From positions 19,846,873-19,910,872 of the forward strand of contig OZ012690.1 of assembly GCA_963942565.1 (NCBI GenBank): a stretch of 64,000 nucleotides of DNA, written 5' to 3'. Source of the stretch: Maea johnstoni (lineage: Eukaryota > Annelida > Polychaeta > Spionida > Magelonidae). The notes below the pieces were generated by a model. The model was not told where the DNA came from and did not search any database. It saw nothing but the letters and a program-made list of their open reading frames with translations. This document shows positions 1-12,051 of the stretch, piece by piece (the stretch's first letter is position 1; each line of letters begins with the position of its first letter). The position numbers and the translations under genes were made by a program.

Positions 1-108
1 TCTACAAGAATATGTAAGGGTGATTCATGTTCCTACACACAGGTACAGGCTGCAGGCCTGTAGATGGCCTGATCAGAAAATGCCAATATTAATGTTTGAT
101 AGTACTAT

Positions 109-243
109 TAAGCCTGCCTCCCAGGCCATATTTAGATGGCATTTAATTACCTTGTGGATAGATGGCACGACAGTATGCTAGGAGGGTAGTTGGAAATACC
201 CTCAGTACAACCCCCTCGTGTGGCATTTGTGTGAACTAAATGG
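109..243 (+). repeat. Family D repeat, 5'-type fragment
   Basis: The stretch starting TTAAGCCTGCCTCCCAGGCC reappears at 58536-58842 and, reversed, in the 213-bp insertion at 62675-62887. Similarity to the 58.8-kb copy extends through the motif CTCGTGTGGCATTTGTGTG near 226-244. It has no coding potential. The family's full extent and class are unknown. Confidence 0.5.
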
Positions 244-631
244 CCAACAGTACTGACCACAAGCACTCAATGTGTAGTATACATGCAGGCATACATTTAT
301 ATTTATCATACCTCACATGAAGATTCTTGATTCTGGTTGGTCAAGGGCCATGGATTAATCGTCATGATTTCCTCACTCCTTAGTGACAGGCTGTTGTCCT
401 TAACAGCTTATGAAATAGTTGAATAATTCACGGCAACAGCCATGAAATAATTGAATAATTACTGCTAGCCCGAAGAATAATGACCGCTAGCCCAAACACC
501 TACAGAGATTGCCGAGTGACCTAACGGTGAAACTAGTTCAACAAAGCAGAAGACGAGTATTTATCCAAAATCTCTGGTGTTTGTAATTTTTCCCCCTTTT
601 GTGTTTTGTATTTGTTCGGTATAATAAAACA
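244..631. other. No recognised feature
   Basis: This is mostly single-copy-looking AT-rich sequence. Short local duplications are visible around 415-495 (two rounds of ATGAAATAGTTGAATAATT-like text followed by GCTAGCCC). I see no gene. Confidence 0.4.
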
Positions 632-743
632 GATATGACATCCCTGTGGGGTTTCCACCAGGAATAACTTCCCCTCGAGAGGATTGGACAATCCTCTCTC
701 GGGGAAGTTATTCCTGGTGGAAACACCACAGGGATGTCATATT
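632..743. repeat. Near-perfect hairpin (fold-back element)
   Basis: The left arm, beginning ATATGACATCCCTGTGG, is the reverse complement of the right arm ending CCACAGGGATGTCATAT. Each arm is about 54 bases with only a couple of mismatches, and the loop near 687-688 is two bases. This looks like a fold-back MITE. No clear target duplication is visible. It ends 7 bases before an A-family MITE. The overlapping minus-strand open frame follows from the hairpin and is not a gene. Confidence 0.75.
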
Positions 744-749
744 TGTACA

Positions 750-963
750 ATAACCCTTATGCTGCTGGTGGCTAATTTGGCCAATACAAAATAATGCAAA
801 AACCTGAAAAATGGCTGAAACCCTGGCATATGGGTACTCATAAGATATGGCATCAAGAGATATCCAATGAATGCCAACATGACAGGGTTTAGATGGTTTT
901 TCAAAGATTTTTGCGCCCTTGTGCTTTGGACGAAAGTAGCCTCAGCATAACTGCAAGGGTTAA
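750..963 (+). mobile_element. A-family TTAA MITE (reference copy)
   Basis: Typical full copy of the commonest repeat in the window. It starts (T)TAACCCTTATGCTGCTGG, passes a central GAGTACTC palindrome region and a block reading AATACCAACATGACAGGG, and ends AGTAGCCTCAGCAT...AAGGGTTAA. The two ends form imperfect inverted repeats (CCCTTATGCTG versus CCCTTCCAATGCTGAGG). It contains no open frame, so it is non-autonomous. TTAA flanks and CCC-starting ends point to the piggyBac superfamily (family knowledge). That a piggyBac transposase moved it is inference. Confidence 0.8.
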
Positions 964-1260
964 CAAAGTAAAACACAGTAACGCCTAGTAGCTAGGCTAG
1001 GTATCACCTGTGCTGAGGGTCAAATAGCTGTGTGAAACAGAATGTCACATAATTGCTCTTAAGTAATCTCTAATTATATCATTCATCAGCCATATACCTG
1101 TGGCATACTGTATGTTTAACCATTCACCTACCATATACCTGTGGCATGCTGTGTCTGTATGTTTTAACCATTCATGAACCATATAACTATTTCTCTGTGG
1201 AATCACCGATGATTGTTATTTCAGAAGGAGTTTTTTTTACTACATGGACAATTAACACTA
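964..1260. other. No recognised gene; short local duplication
   Basis: AT-rich unique sequence. The phrase CCATATACCTGTGGCAT occurs at about 1089 and 1129, a small tandem duplication of about 40-50 bases. Nothing else is supported. Confidence 0.35.
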
Positions 1261-1345
1261 ACTATTCTTTATAAATCACTTTTGAAAGATTCTAGGTGGA
1301 AAGAGCGCTATATCAAGTATCAATTATTATATTATTATTTTATCT
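1261..1345 (+). mobile_element. Retroposon 3' tail fragment
   Basis: Text from ACTATTCTTTATAAATCACT through AGAGCGCTATATCAAGTATC is shared with 17104-17160, and both run into ATT-rich sequence. A GCGCTATAT motif followed by (ATT)n is typical of the 3' ends of L2/CR1-type LINEs and SINEs in many animals (family knowledge). Only the last 80 bases or so remain. Confidence 0.45.
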
Positions 1346-1703
1346 GTGATATAAATAACCATCTTATGCTAGAGTCTACCTCCCTAAGTTATTATGAGGA
1401 TGTCATGACTCCTGAGAAAATATTCTGCTGAAAAAGCATTATTTTACATGAAATAATGTTGGTTGTGTTAAGGCAGGAACTATGTCTTTGAAATATATAT
1501 ATTTTTAAATATATAGTTCCTGGGTAAGGTTATCATAATTTCACTTTGAAGTATTTTGTTAAAAAGCATTCAATTTAAGGTGTTTTTAGAGAAAAAAATT
1601 TTGGGTTGTGTTGTGTCATTTTACCTAGAAATATTTTCCAGGGCGTGCTTTCCATCAAGAGATAAGACCAAATTAGTCTTATGGGATATGGATTGATAGG
1701 TTG
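1346..1703. other. No recognised feature
   Basis: AT-rich unique DNA. A short inverted repeat, AGGAACTATGTCTTTGAAATATATAT...ATATATAGTTCCTGG, lies at about 1474-1522. No gene is visible. Confidence 0.3.
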
Positions 1704-1878
1704 TCAGTATAAATATTTGATAATTTTTGCACTGACTTGCATCAAAGGATTGATATTCTTTATCAGTATAAATATTTGATAATTTTTTCACTGACTTGCT
1801 TCAAAGGGTTGATATTCTGTATCAGTATAAATATTTGATAATTTTTTCACTGACTTGCTTCAAAGAATTTATATTCGT
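1704..1878. repeat. 59-bp tandem repeat, 3 units
   Basis: TCAGTATAAATATTTGATAA recurs at about 1704, 1763 and 1822 at a constant spacing near 59. Units two and three are almost identical and the third decays at its end. It is non-coding. Confidence 0.85.
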
Positions 1879-2236
1879 TATGATATATGATACTTTACCA
1901 AAATTGAGCACCATCAGATCCAGAACCATCGCATTTCATGTATGTGATTAATCATAGTCCATAACCTTGAAATTGAGACAATATCACAAGAAAAGTTGGG
2001 GTAATATACTTTGTTTCACACACAACTTTTATTCAAAGATAGCTTTTAATTTTCCATTGTTTTTCTGATATTGTGGATTAACATTTCGACAACCTTGGTA
2101 CTGAAACTGTGAACTGGTTAACCCTTTCATTAACCTAGAGTTCAAAATGAAAATTGTCTTCTAAATGCTTTGGAATGTTTAAACTAACTTGGGATTATAG
2201 AATACTAAGTAAAACATGGAAGAGAATTATCATATA

Positions 2237-2464
2237 TTAACCCTTAATTGCTGCTGGTGGCTAATTTTGCCAATACATAATGATGCAAGAAACCTTTAAA
2301 AAAATGACTGAAACCCTGGCACATGGGTACTCATCTAAGAGTACTCAGCGAAAGCTATCCAAAGAATTAATACCAACATGACAGGGTTTAGTTATTTTTC
2401 AAAAATCTTTGTGTTCTCGTGCTTTATTATGGCGCAAGTATAGCCTCAGCATTGGAAGGGTTAA
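2237..2464 (+). mobile_element. A-family TTAA MITE
   Basis: Full-length copy with TTAACCCTT at the left end and GGAAGGGTTAA at the right. It diverges mildly, and the GCTTTATTATGGCG segment carries a small insertion relative to other copies. Confidence 0.75.
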
Positions 2465-2841
2465 ATGTTTGATCAACTTTTTTCAAGCGTTTTCCTAAAA
2501 ATTCTTTGATCAGAAATATGTCGCTAAAATGGTCACATGTTTATGGCTGCTGTGGGTGTGAATGTGTTAAGTACTGTGAGGAGGTCCTGGGGATATGGTA
2601 CCCCTGAGGGGGATGCTGTTACCACGGCGACAGTTGACATTCTGTGTTTGACAGTCGTACATGATCCTCACCAAGCCACATCACTCCCTCATCCCCTTAT
2701 AGTTGTCTTACCATTTTCATATCCAATATACATAAATTAAAGGAGGATTTTTTGATGAAGATGCATTACTTTTTGCATTTTCTAGAAATTTACAATATTT
2801 TTACAAGATGTCTGCATATTTTAACAGATTGTCTATATTCT

Positions 2842-3048
2842 TTAACCCTTCCAATGCTGTTGATTGAGTCTACTTTCTTCTAAAGCACAAGGAAGCAAAG
2901 AACCCTGTCATGTCGGTATTCATTGGGTTGCTCTCACTGAGTATACTCTCAGATGATTACCCAATTGTGCCACAGTTTCAATACTATTTTAGGTTTTTTT
3001 GCATCATTTTGTATTGGCCAAATTAGCCACCAGCAGCATAAGGGTTAA
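2842..3048 (-). mobile_element. A-family TTAA MITE
   Basis: Reverse-oriented full copy. It begins TTAACCCTTCCAATGCTG and ends GCAGCATAAGGGTTAA. The central region holds about one extra run of bases around the GAGTA block. Confidence 0.75.
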
Positions 3049-3205
3049 GCATTGAATTTGTCTGCTCACAGTACTTTTTTCCCAAGGCATGTTTCCTCTC
3101 ACCTGTGTGATATTGAGTAAGCTCGTTAGTGGACACAGGTGCCACAAATAACATAAGGTATTACATATAACTCAAATACCCTGGATCTCCATATTACAGA
3201 GCTAG

Positions 3206-3210
<5 letters not shown>

Positions 3211-3289
<79 letters not shown>
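3211..3289. repeat. (AG)n microsatellite
   Basis: About 39 perfect AG dinucleotides, a homopurine tract on the plus strand. The Leu/Ser-rich open frame on the other strand is an artefact of the repeat. Confidence 0.95.
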
Positions 3290-3295
<6 letters not shown>

Positions 3296-3349
3296 ACGGC
3301 AAGGCTCTACATAATATAGCTGCCCTTAAATAGCCAAGTCTCTCATGAT

Positions 3350-3530
3350 GGGTCATGTTTGAATCCTGCTCTAGGCATGTGGGAAAGTTTTGAATGACTT
3401 AAGATTCGAAGTTGGATTTGACCCAACACTTTTACTAGCTGTTTCCTCCATTATTACCAGCTGACTTGTCACAACTTAAGCATTGTTATGTCAGAAAAAG
3501 TGACAATAAGCAAAATTCCTAATTTCAAGG
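3350..3530 (+). mobile_element. SINE C fragment, degraded
   Basis: A B-box-like TTTGAATCC is followed by GGCATGTGGGAAAGTTTTGAATGACTT, then TAGCTGTTTCCTCC and an ACCAGCTGACTTGTCAC-type block. These are decayed versions of the ordered motifs in the better copy at 30271-30506. It is preceded directly by the (AG)n tract. Confidence 0.5.
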
Positions 3531-3657
3531 CCTTTGATAGAAAACAGTTAAGAATGCACAGGGCTCACTGATTCGTCTATTTGCCTTTTAGGGCAAGTGA
3601 AGAGTGACAAAATATATATGATAGCCTCAAATCTAGGCTATGTTTCTATTGTGTGCT

Positions 3658-3865
3658 TTAACCCTTCTAATGCTGCAGCTAGTTTTGTCCAAGGACGTAA
3701 AAACAATAAAAAACCATCTAAACCCTGTCATGTTGGTATTCATTGGATAGCTGTAGCTGAGTACTCTCAGATGAGTACCCATTTGCCAGGGTTTCAGTCA
3801 TTTGTCATGTTTTTCGCATCATTTTGTATCAGCCAAATTAGCCACCTGAGCAGCATAAGGGTTAA
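3658..3865 (-). mobile_element. A-family TTAA MITE
   Basis: Complete reverse copy with both TTAA ends and few differences from the family pattern. A plus-strand open frame crossing it is incidental. Confidence 0.8.
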
Positions 3866-4134
3866 GGAGGCTACTTGAAAGCTATATGTTGAAAGCTTAT
3901 CATAAGTGTCACTTACTAATCTACAACTACAATGTACCTTATAGATTTACAAGCCTTAGCAGTGGTTCCTTATCAGTATTAACAACCTCATCAAGATACT
4001 TTACTTGCAATCTGCTGCTGGGGGAAGATAAGCATTTGTATTAACCCCTATCAGGCTATCATTATATTGAATTAAAGTGAATAAATTCACGTATATGCTT
4101 GAAATTGACATTTTAAGAAATTCCTCACTAAAGG

Positions 4135-4289
4135 GTACTTTCATCCAAAGCACAAGGATGCAAAGATTTTTGAAAACCATCTAAACACTGTCATGTTGGT
4201 ATTCATGCATTGGATAGCTCTTGCTGATTTACAGGTTTTTTGCATCATTTTGTATTGGCCAAATTAGCCACCAGCAGCATCAGGGTTAA
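4135..4289 (-). mobile_element. A-family TTAA MITE, shortened
   Basis: Reverse copy lacking its first bases and the GAGTACTC-containing centre. It still ends CAGCATCAGGGTTAA. Confidence 0.65.
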
Positions 4290-4364
4290 GAGGGTATAAT
4301 CTAATGTACTGGAGGGGGAATCAGAGTGCTAAGAGATTGTTTAACCTAATGAGGACCATATTGA

Positions 4365-4578
4365 TTAATCCATATGCCGCTGGTGGCTAATTTCGCCAAT
4401 ACAAAATGATGCAAAAACCTTAAAAAAAATGACTGAAACCCTGGCACATAGATACCCATCTGAGGACTAGGCAAGAGCTATCCAATTAATACTACCATGA
4501 CAGGATTAAGATTGTTTTCAAAAGTCTTTGCATTCTTGTGCTTTGGACGAAAGTAGCCTCAGCATTAGAAGGTTTAAA
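4365..4578 (+). mobile_element. A-family TTAA MITE
   Basis: Full copy with slightly decayed ends (TTAATCCATATGCCGCTGG at the left, AGAAGGTTTAA at the right). It lies 75 bases from the preceding copy, in opposite orientation. Confidence 0.75.
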
Positions 4579-4739
4579 CTATATTTATGGACTATTTGCA
4601 CTTCTCACCTCCTATCTCTGGTCATGAACAGGTTAAGGTGGTTCTGATATAATGTACCTGTCAGTCAGTGTGGTGTTATTCTGACTTCTCCCCTGTATAC
4701 ATACCTGGTGGCCAGCTAGACAGTGCTTTAACTACATCT

Positions 4740-5185
4740 GTGACGAGAACGGAGACACTGCTACATGGCTTGCCCTGCGGGGATAGGTATGTCGTAACTA
4801 TTGGCTGCTAGCTGACGCTGTCACATGTACCTAGACATCACGTAAAACAGTTAGCCAATAGTCCTGGATCTCTTCACATATCTGGAAGTAAGCGAAAAAA
4901 ATTTTTAGTGGATAGTCCTGGACCTCTACATACATCTGGATCTGGAAGTATGCTGAAAAAATCTGAGTATCATAAACTCAAAAGAGCTTTGGATTGTAAC
5001 CATAAGCTGCTTGAGCTGTCGCATGTGCCTAGACGTTGCGGAAAAGAGTTAGCCAATAGTCCTGGAAGTTTAAACGGAAAAAATATGAGTATCATGCATA
5101 TACTTTAAAGAGATTTGGATTGTAACCATAGGCATCTTGGGCTGTGACATATACCTTACATCGCGGAAAATTGCAGTTGGAGAAT
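4740..5185. repeat. Irregular tandem repeat upstream of candidate exon 1
   Basis: The phrase AGTTAGCCAATAGTCCTGG occurs at about 4850 and 5048. GATTGTAACCATA is seen near 4993 and 5117, and variants of CTGTCGCATGTGCCTAGACG near 4819, 5018 and 5142. Units are of unequal length (about 125-200 bases). It lies within 300 bases of a candidate start codon, so it may be part of the promoter or 5' leader region, but no promoter motif is certain. Confidence 0.6.
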
Positions 5186-5461
5186 AGAGGACTCGACATG
5201 CATCTCACTTTAGGAAAAGAATTATATCAAACAAACAATGTAAAAAATTCTTTAATTTCACTTTTTGAGAAAAATTAAGCAGTATTCCAACTAACTGGTA
5301 ATCTGTGCTCAGGACTGAATAATTTAAAACATAAACGCACTGAGATATATTTCTAGACTTCAGAAAAAACCAATACTGTTTGGGATGTGTGAACTTTGAT
5401 GTGAGAATTGTGCTGAACTCTGAGAGATTGCCTGCTGTGAAAAAAGCTGTGAAAAGGAACC

Positions 5462-5548
5462 ATGAGTGGAAATCTAAGTGTAGAGGAGGAGGAGGAACTG
5501 TCAGAAAGAGTTTGCACTTTTATTGAAGATTGGCTCAAGAAAATACCG
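5462..5548 (+). CDS. Candidate first coding exon of a host gene (unknown function)
   Basis: An ATG in good context (ACC before it) with an in-frame TGA 12 bases upstream opens a 29-codon stretch. It starts MSGNLSVEEEEELSER and ends DWLKKIP at a canonical donor, CCG|GTAAGC, exactly in phase 0. Codon use and the acidic then amphipathic character look protein-like rather than repeat-derived. I do not recognise the family. The next phase-0 candidate exon in this window is at 41160-41199, about 35.6 kb away. The alternative is a chance open frame next to a chance donor. A minus-strand frame over the same bases is less convincing. No signal peptide or membrane segment is visible. Confidence 0.45.
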
Positions 5549-5650
5549 GTAAGCAGTGTTAGTTGTTGTTGAGTTTTTCACATTTTCAGGTGCATGATTT
5601 CCATTAATATATTCTATTACTTTCAGACATTTTCCGGTACATGATTTCCT

Positions 5651-5852
5651 TTAATCCTTTCAATGCTGAGGCTACTTTTGTCCAAAGCACAAAGATGCAA
5701 AGATTTTTAAAAACCATCTAAACCCTGTCATGTTTGTATTCATTGGATAGCTCTCAGATGAGTACCCATTTGCCAGGGTTCCAATACATTTTCAGGATTT
5801 TTGCAATTCCTTTTCCATTGGCCAAATTAGCCAGCAACAGCAAAAGGGTTGA
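5651..5852 (-). mobile_element. A-family TTAA MITE
   Basis: Reverse copy missing part of the GCTGAGTACTC centre. Its left end is TTAATCCTTTCAATGC and its right end AAAAGGGTTGA. It lies 100 bases inside the intron inferred to follow candidate exon 1. Confidence 0.75.
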
Positions 5853-6672
5853 GTCACATTGCTTTAGCACATTTTCAGGTACTGTGATGACTTCCCTTAG
5901 AACTCCTTTCAGTCTTCCTTTTTTCTTGTTTTGGTGAGAAACCTAAGATTTGTATGTGGTAGTGCTAATCTGCCATCTATTTTCGAGTTTGGAAACTAGA
6001 ATGGTGATTTGCAAATTTAAGATTTTTGTACAGATTTATTACTTACTGTTTTACACAAAAGTTGGTTACTTTTGTTCGTGTTTTTTTCTGTAACATATCA
6101 TTAAAGTGATGCCAAAACATCACTTCTGTTAAGCATTCTTATTGACCAGTGGCTTATCAGTTGCCAGTTTTTTATGAGGAATTTCTAAAAAAAATAGATT
6201 ACAATCAAATATATTGCACCTCAGTACAATTCCCAAGACATGGCACAAGGATTTCTTTTACTGAAATTCCATTTTTTAAAGATACTGGTAGTGATATCAT
6301 ACTTTTTTTTATTCACATTGCATATCCAACCCTATGTCTTATGTTTCCATATGTCATTTGATACTTCTTGACAGGCTTTAAGAAATACTCATTGGTGCCC
6401 TTGGAATGCCAATAAGACTTTTCATAGCACTGGAAACACTTGTCATTGGGAGAGTCATAAATATTTCTGAATGGGACAGATGTGAATATATTCATATTGA
6501 ATAGCAAGCTTTCCCCCATGGGAACTACTAGAGAGATGAGTTGTTTATAGGGTATTAAATCATCCCTGTCCTTGATGTGGTATTAATTACAAAGTTCCTT
6601 GAACTTTTGCAGTACATTACGAAAGTAATAGAATAACAGTGACATAGTGGAGCAGCAAAGGGCCATAGTGTG
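5853..6672. other. No recognised feature
   Basis: AT-rich sequence with only short open frames and no splice-site-bounded coding stretch that I can defend. No family repeat of this window is present. Confidence 0.4.
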
Positions 6673-6677
6673 AAGGG

Positions 6678-7096
<419 letters not shown>

Positions 7097-8567
7097 ACCC
7101 TTCATGAATATTCATATGAATTTTTGCACTCTTATAAATTTTCAACTCTTTCATAGGGCATCCACTTTAAATTACAAGATACATTAGTCCAAGAAATAAA
7201 TTGAAATGGGTAGCTAGAATAATCTGATTACTCAAAACATTATTGCTGATTGTAAGCAGAAACACGAAATAAAAGAATCATGTTTTTACAACAAATTAAA
7301 GAGTCATTTATATGGAATTTTAAGCTTTTTCAGATTTAATCTAATTCAAAGTTAATTCAATAAGATAATTTGCACAGTACTACCTTTTCTTTGTTATTTA
7401 TGGGTTGTGTGCTCTTACATTACATAAGCTAGATGATGAATCATTTACAATTTGAATGAAGGAATAGCAATGGTATTTTACTAATGACTCAAAAAGGGAA
7501 AAGTGAATTTTTTCTTGTCTTTCTTAGGTATTCTTTAACCCCTTGCAAATTCTTGACATAATTATATAATCATGGTGTGTGCCAAAATAAGTGTAAATGC
7601 ATTAGTTGAGGAGGTTCATGTGACTGAAAAACATTGTGTCCTTTATCAAGATTCATCACAGCAGGGCACTTATAGTATCTAGATGAGGTGAGGAAGTAAG
7701 AAATGAACATACATGTTCAAGTTGTAATTGATATGAGAAAAGGTGTATGCAGATTGAATGGTACTTGTACCTAAACAACACATATATTAAATTTTGGCAG
7801 ATACAAATTTAGTAAGATTGAGACATTATGATCTTGGATTGGCCAACTTTATACTTTGGATGAAACAGTTGAGAAAGTTATCTTTTTGGTGGTCAATAGT
7901 AAAGAGGGAAGAGAGAAATATTTATGTTTAGTTTGAATTATTTTTTAAACCTTTTTTTTAAATATTGAAGAGCAATGAGTATATCAGAAAACTGGACGTT
8001 GAACTTTAAAATTGAGACCTTTATTAAGATATGTCAGAAAGAAGCCCTTCATCCTGAATGTAGATAAAGAAAAGTAATATAGATGTACCATGTTACCTTA
8101 ATTGGCTAATTATTATGAAATGTTTATACTTTTACAGACATCTATTATAAATAATGTAATAGATACTTATATTTTGTTAGACAGGTAAAAAAATTGTAGG
8201 GAATATACAACTTTTTCAACTCATTCTAGAAGCCAGAAAAGAATGTAATCAATCAAGGATGTACATTAACAGGTGCTGGAATCCAGCACCATAAGAAACA
8301 TAACACATGTAAATTAATCTGTTGTGTTTGAATAATTATTTCTTTGTTTTGTTTTTCTAGTCTTTTTTACAAAAGGAGAGGAGAGAATCTTTAATCAACT
8401 TCTATTCAAATTTCAGCATAATCAGAAGTATTCAGTAGTGTTTAAGTAAAGATTTAACAATAAGATGCAAGTAATTTGTCTCATGAAATTCACATCTTAT
8501 CCAATAAACAAATATTCTAACAAGGCTATAAACTTCTAGATGAACACTTAATAAAAAAAATCATTGC
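7097..8567. other. Interior of element G, no gene
   Basis: Strongly AT-rich and without any long open frame on either strand. No reverse transcriptase, transposase or host-protein motif is recognisable. Confidence 0.5.
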
Positions 8568-8716
8568 CATCGGAAGTTGGGCTGGGCTGCTGTGTTATCT
8601 GGGTCATCGGAAGTTGGGTAGCCCATCTTAAGATGGGCCAGCAAAATCCAGCCCAACTTGCGATCGGAAGTTGGGCTTGGCCCATCTTAAGATGGGCTGG
8701 ATCCGAAGTTGGGCTG

Positions 8717-8720
<4 letters not shown>
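8568..8720. repeat. Right palindrome array of element G
   Basis: Holds two copies of the GCCCATCTTAAGATGGGC palindrome (about 8619 and 8681) and several GGAAGTTGGGC half sites, arranged as the mirror image of the array at 6778. Confidence 0.8.

Positions 8721-8800
<80 letters not shown>
8721..8800. repeat. (AT)n microsatellite
   Basis: Forty AT units run into the assembly gap, so the true length is unknown. Confidence 0.95.
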
Positions 8801-9000
8801 NNNNNNNNNNNNNNNNNNNNNNNNNNNNNNNNNNNNNNNNNNNNNNNNNNNNNNNNNNNNNNNNNNNNNNNNNNNNNNNNNNNNNNNNNNNNNNNNNNNN
8901 NNNNNNNNNNNNNNNNNNNNNNNNNNNNNNNNNNNNNNNNNNNNNNNNNNNNNNNNNNNNNNNNNNNNNNNNNNNNNNNNNNNNNNNNNNNNNNNNNNNN
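8801..9000. other. Assembly gap
   Basis: Exactly 200 N, a placeholder size. The gap follows an AT array that short reads could not cross. Confidence 1.
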
Positions 9001-9113
9001 TTTCCAACATAAATCCACCAAACCTGAAACTTCACTAAGCCTCCCTCGCTCTTTGGCCAGGGCTGAACATAGGCCATTGTCTGATGGTCTTGGACCTTTA
9101 AATGCAGGGCAGG

Positions 9114-9334
9114 TTAACCTTAATATGCTGCTGGTGGCTAACTTGACTAATACTAAACTATGCAAAAAACCTGGAAAGTGACTGAAACCCTGGCACATGG
9201 GTACTCATCTGAGAGCACTTAGTGAGAGCTATCCAATGAATACCAACATGACAGGGTTTAGATGGTTTTCAAAAAAATCTTTGCATCCTAAATTATGCTT
9301 TGGATGAGAGTAGCCTCAGCATTAGTAAGGTTGA
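9114..9334 (+). mobile_element. A-family TTAA MITE
   Basis: Full copy. The left end TTAACCTTAATATGCTGC and right end GTAAGGTTGA are decayed, while the centre is well kept. Confidence 0.75.
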
Positions 9335-9620
9335 GTGATAACTAGAGTGTTAGGCATCATTAGGCAGCTATTCACCTGGTCAGATGAAGGTCAACTAATC
9401 TGGCCACTACGGCCACATTTGACCACTTGGCGCCTACTATCAGAAAATGACGGAAAAGAATACATGTGACATTCTAGAAATATTGGCTAGGGGTTGAGTA
9501 TCTGCAAAATCTATGGGAGGTGGGAACGCTATTTTGAAAAACTTGCGTTATCCTCTGAACACTTGTCCTACAGGTCAATTTTTCTAGGCCACTGGTATAT
9601 ATTGCTACCAGACTTACTGT

Positions 9621-9657
9621 GGTGATGATGATGATGATGATATCAATAATGATAGAA

Positions 9658-9692
<35 letters not shown>

Positions 9693-9832
9693 AATGATGA
9701 TGGTGGTGATGATAAAAGTAATTGTAATAATGATAATATTAATAATGATGATAATGTTAATGATAATGATAGTAATTATGATGATAATAATAATGATAGT
9801 AATAATGATAATAATAATATGGGATGGTCGTA
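9621..9832. repeat. (ATG/ATA)n microsatellite
   Basis: An imperfect trinucleotide array that abuts the 5' break of the LINE. It gives a spurious Met/Ile-rich amino-terminal extension to the reverse transcriptase frame. Confidence 0.9.
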
Positions 9833-11934
9833 AGATGTGGAAATGTCTGAAAGACATGGGAGTGTCTTTCTCTACCAGGTCAGAGCAGGCAAATATAGGT
9901 CTTGATATGGGAAATGGTGAAACTTGTTTTGACAAAAAATCAGTAGCAAACAAGTTCTGTGACTTTTTCTGTAATGTTGCAGATGACCTGGTAAAGAAAT
10001 TAAAACCTCCAAGTGGACTTTTTAATAAAATTCAGGTAAAATCTTTTTATTCCAAAAAAGGGATCCTTGAAAATTCTTTTGGTTTTTCCACTGTCACAGA
10101 AAGTAAGGTATACAAATTAATAAGTTCTGTTAACACTAAGAAAGCTACAGGTTTGGACGGTATTTCTGCAAAGTTTATTAGGGATGGGTGCTCTGTCATC
10201 ACTTCTCCCATCACCCACATACTCAATCTCTCATTATCTCAGTCAACCGTACCTAAAGCTTTTAAAGAAGCAAGGGTTGTTCCCCTTTATAAAAAGGGGG
10301 GCAGGGGTGAAGTTGGGAATTACCGCCCAGTTTCAATCCTCCCTGTAGTGTCAAAGATATTTGAAAGGATTGTGTATGATCAGCTAAGTAAGCATTTAGA
10401 TAAACATAATATTCTCTATAAATATCAGTCAGGTTTCAGAAGGTCATACTCCACAGAGACTGCTCTTATCGATCTCTCTGATAGAATCAAGTTTAGCATG
10501 GACAAGGGACTATATACAGGAATGGTTATGATTGACCTGCAAAAAGCTTTTGATACAGTCAACCATGCCATAATGTCTGATAAACTTGGTGCTATTGGAT
10601 GTGATGATTCGTCAGTGAACTGGTTCAACTCCTACCTATCCAACCGATCTCAATTTATAGACATAAAGGGCACTTTATCAGACCGAGGGGAAGTTACTTG
10701 TGGTGTACCCCAGGGCTCTATATTGGGACCTCTATTGTTTTTAATCTATGTGAATGATATGGAATCAGCTGTTGACTGTGATCTTTTGTTGTATGCTGAT
10801 GATTCGGCTCTCTTGATCAGAGGGGAAGACATCATTGATATTGAACAAAAGCTAAGCGAGGAACTTGCCAAGTTAAATGTATGGTTGATAGACAACAAAC
10901 TTTCACTCCACCTGGGAAAGACAGAGTCTATCCTATCTGCCTCAAATAGGAAGTTAAAACAACATTAATTCCTAAGAATCTCATGTAATGGTATCAAAGT
11001 GGGGGGGAAAGAGGTTGTAACATACCTGGGCGGTCAACTAGACCAAGACCTGTCAGGAAAATCTATGGCTCAGAAAATCATCCAAAAGGCTAATGCCAGT
11101 CTCAAATTCCTTTACAGAAAGAAAATGTTCCTAAATTAGTACTGCAGGAAAACTGTCTGCATGGCAATGATTCAGTCGAGAATAGACTACGCCAGCAATT
11201 TCTATTACCACGGTCTACCAAAATTCTTACAGAGTCGCCTTCAGGTCGTACAAAACAAAATGATTAGATATGTTTTAAACTACTCAAACAGAACTCACTT
11301 GGTAGCCAATGACTTTAATGAGGTTAAGTGGATGAGCATTGAAAACAGAATAAAATATCTGGCCGCAAGCCATGTATTTAACTGCATTGATGAACAGGCT
11401 CCAGAGTACCTTCAAGTTTTTGAAAGAGTAAATGAATCCCACCACTATAACACCAGACACAGTGTTAATGCTCTGATTTTACCAAAGGTTGGTTCATATG
11501 GTATGAAGTCCTTCCACTACATAGGGGCCAAAATCTGGAACTCTTTGCCAGACGAGATCCAGACCACGTCCAGTAAATCTCTTTTTAAAGTGAGATGCAA
11601 AAAACATTTCATGTCAGTCATCTCTGAGACATAAGAAGAAATTCTTCAATTCTAGTCCGAATGTATGTATTATATATGATATTGTTGTTTTGTCAATCTT
11701 GAGCAGTGGAGTTGATCATTACATGGGATGCCATTGGACTCTGGGCAGACTGGGACCACTATGGAAATAAGTTTCTAACTTTTAGTGTATAAATCCTGTG
11801 TCTGGTTAGAATTCTATTGCATAGCAGTTAATGACTCTCCATCTAGTCACTGTTATATAAAGATTTTTTGTGTGCCAAATGCTATGTAATACACGTCTTA
11901 CTAGACCGAATAAAATCAAAATCAAATCAAAATC
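9822..11934 (+). mobile_element. 5'-truncated CR1/Jockey-type LINE
   Basis: A non-LTR retrotransposon that has lost its 5' end, including any ORF1 and the endonuclease. It keeps the reverse transcriptase, the region after it, and about 300 bases of 3' untranslated sequence. It ends in an A-rich tail (CCGAATAAAATCAAAATCAA) that grades into an (AAT)n array, as expected for target-primed insertion of this clade. The protein motifs place it near CR1/Jockey. The exact clade needs a tree. Confidence 0.88.
9826..11634 (+). pseudogene. LINE ORF2 remnant: reverse transcriptase and C-terminal region
   Basis: One continuous frame, interrupted only by TAA at 10966-10968 and TAG at about 11136-11138, with no frameshift. 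Motifs in order are TGLDGI (about 10147), NYRPVS (10318), GFRRSYSTETAL (about 10432), AFDTVNH (10546), GVPQGS (10702) and the catalytic YADD (10792-10803). After the second stop the 11161-11634 stretch keeps the usual CR1/Jockey tail, with a W-N-SLPDEI motif near 11539-11562. The reverse transcriptase would copy element RNA at the target site. The endonuclease half is absent, so the copy is dead. Only two stops suggests a moderately young insertion. Confidence 0.9.
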
Positions 11935-12000
11935 AATAATAATAATAATAACGATAACAAAAATAGTAATAATAATATTAATAATAATAATAATGATAAT

Positions 12001-12051
<51 letters not shown>

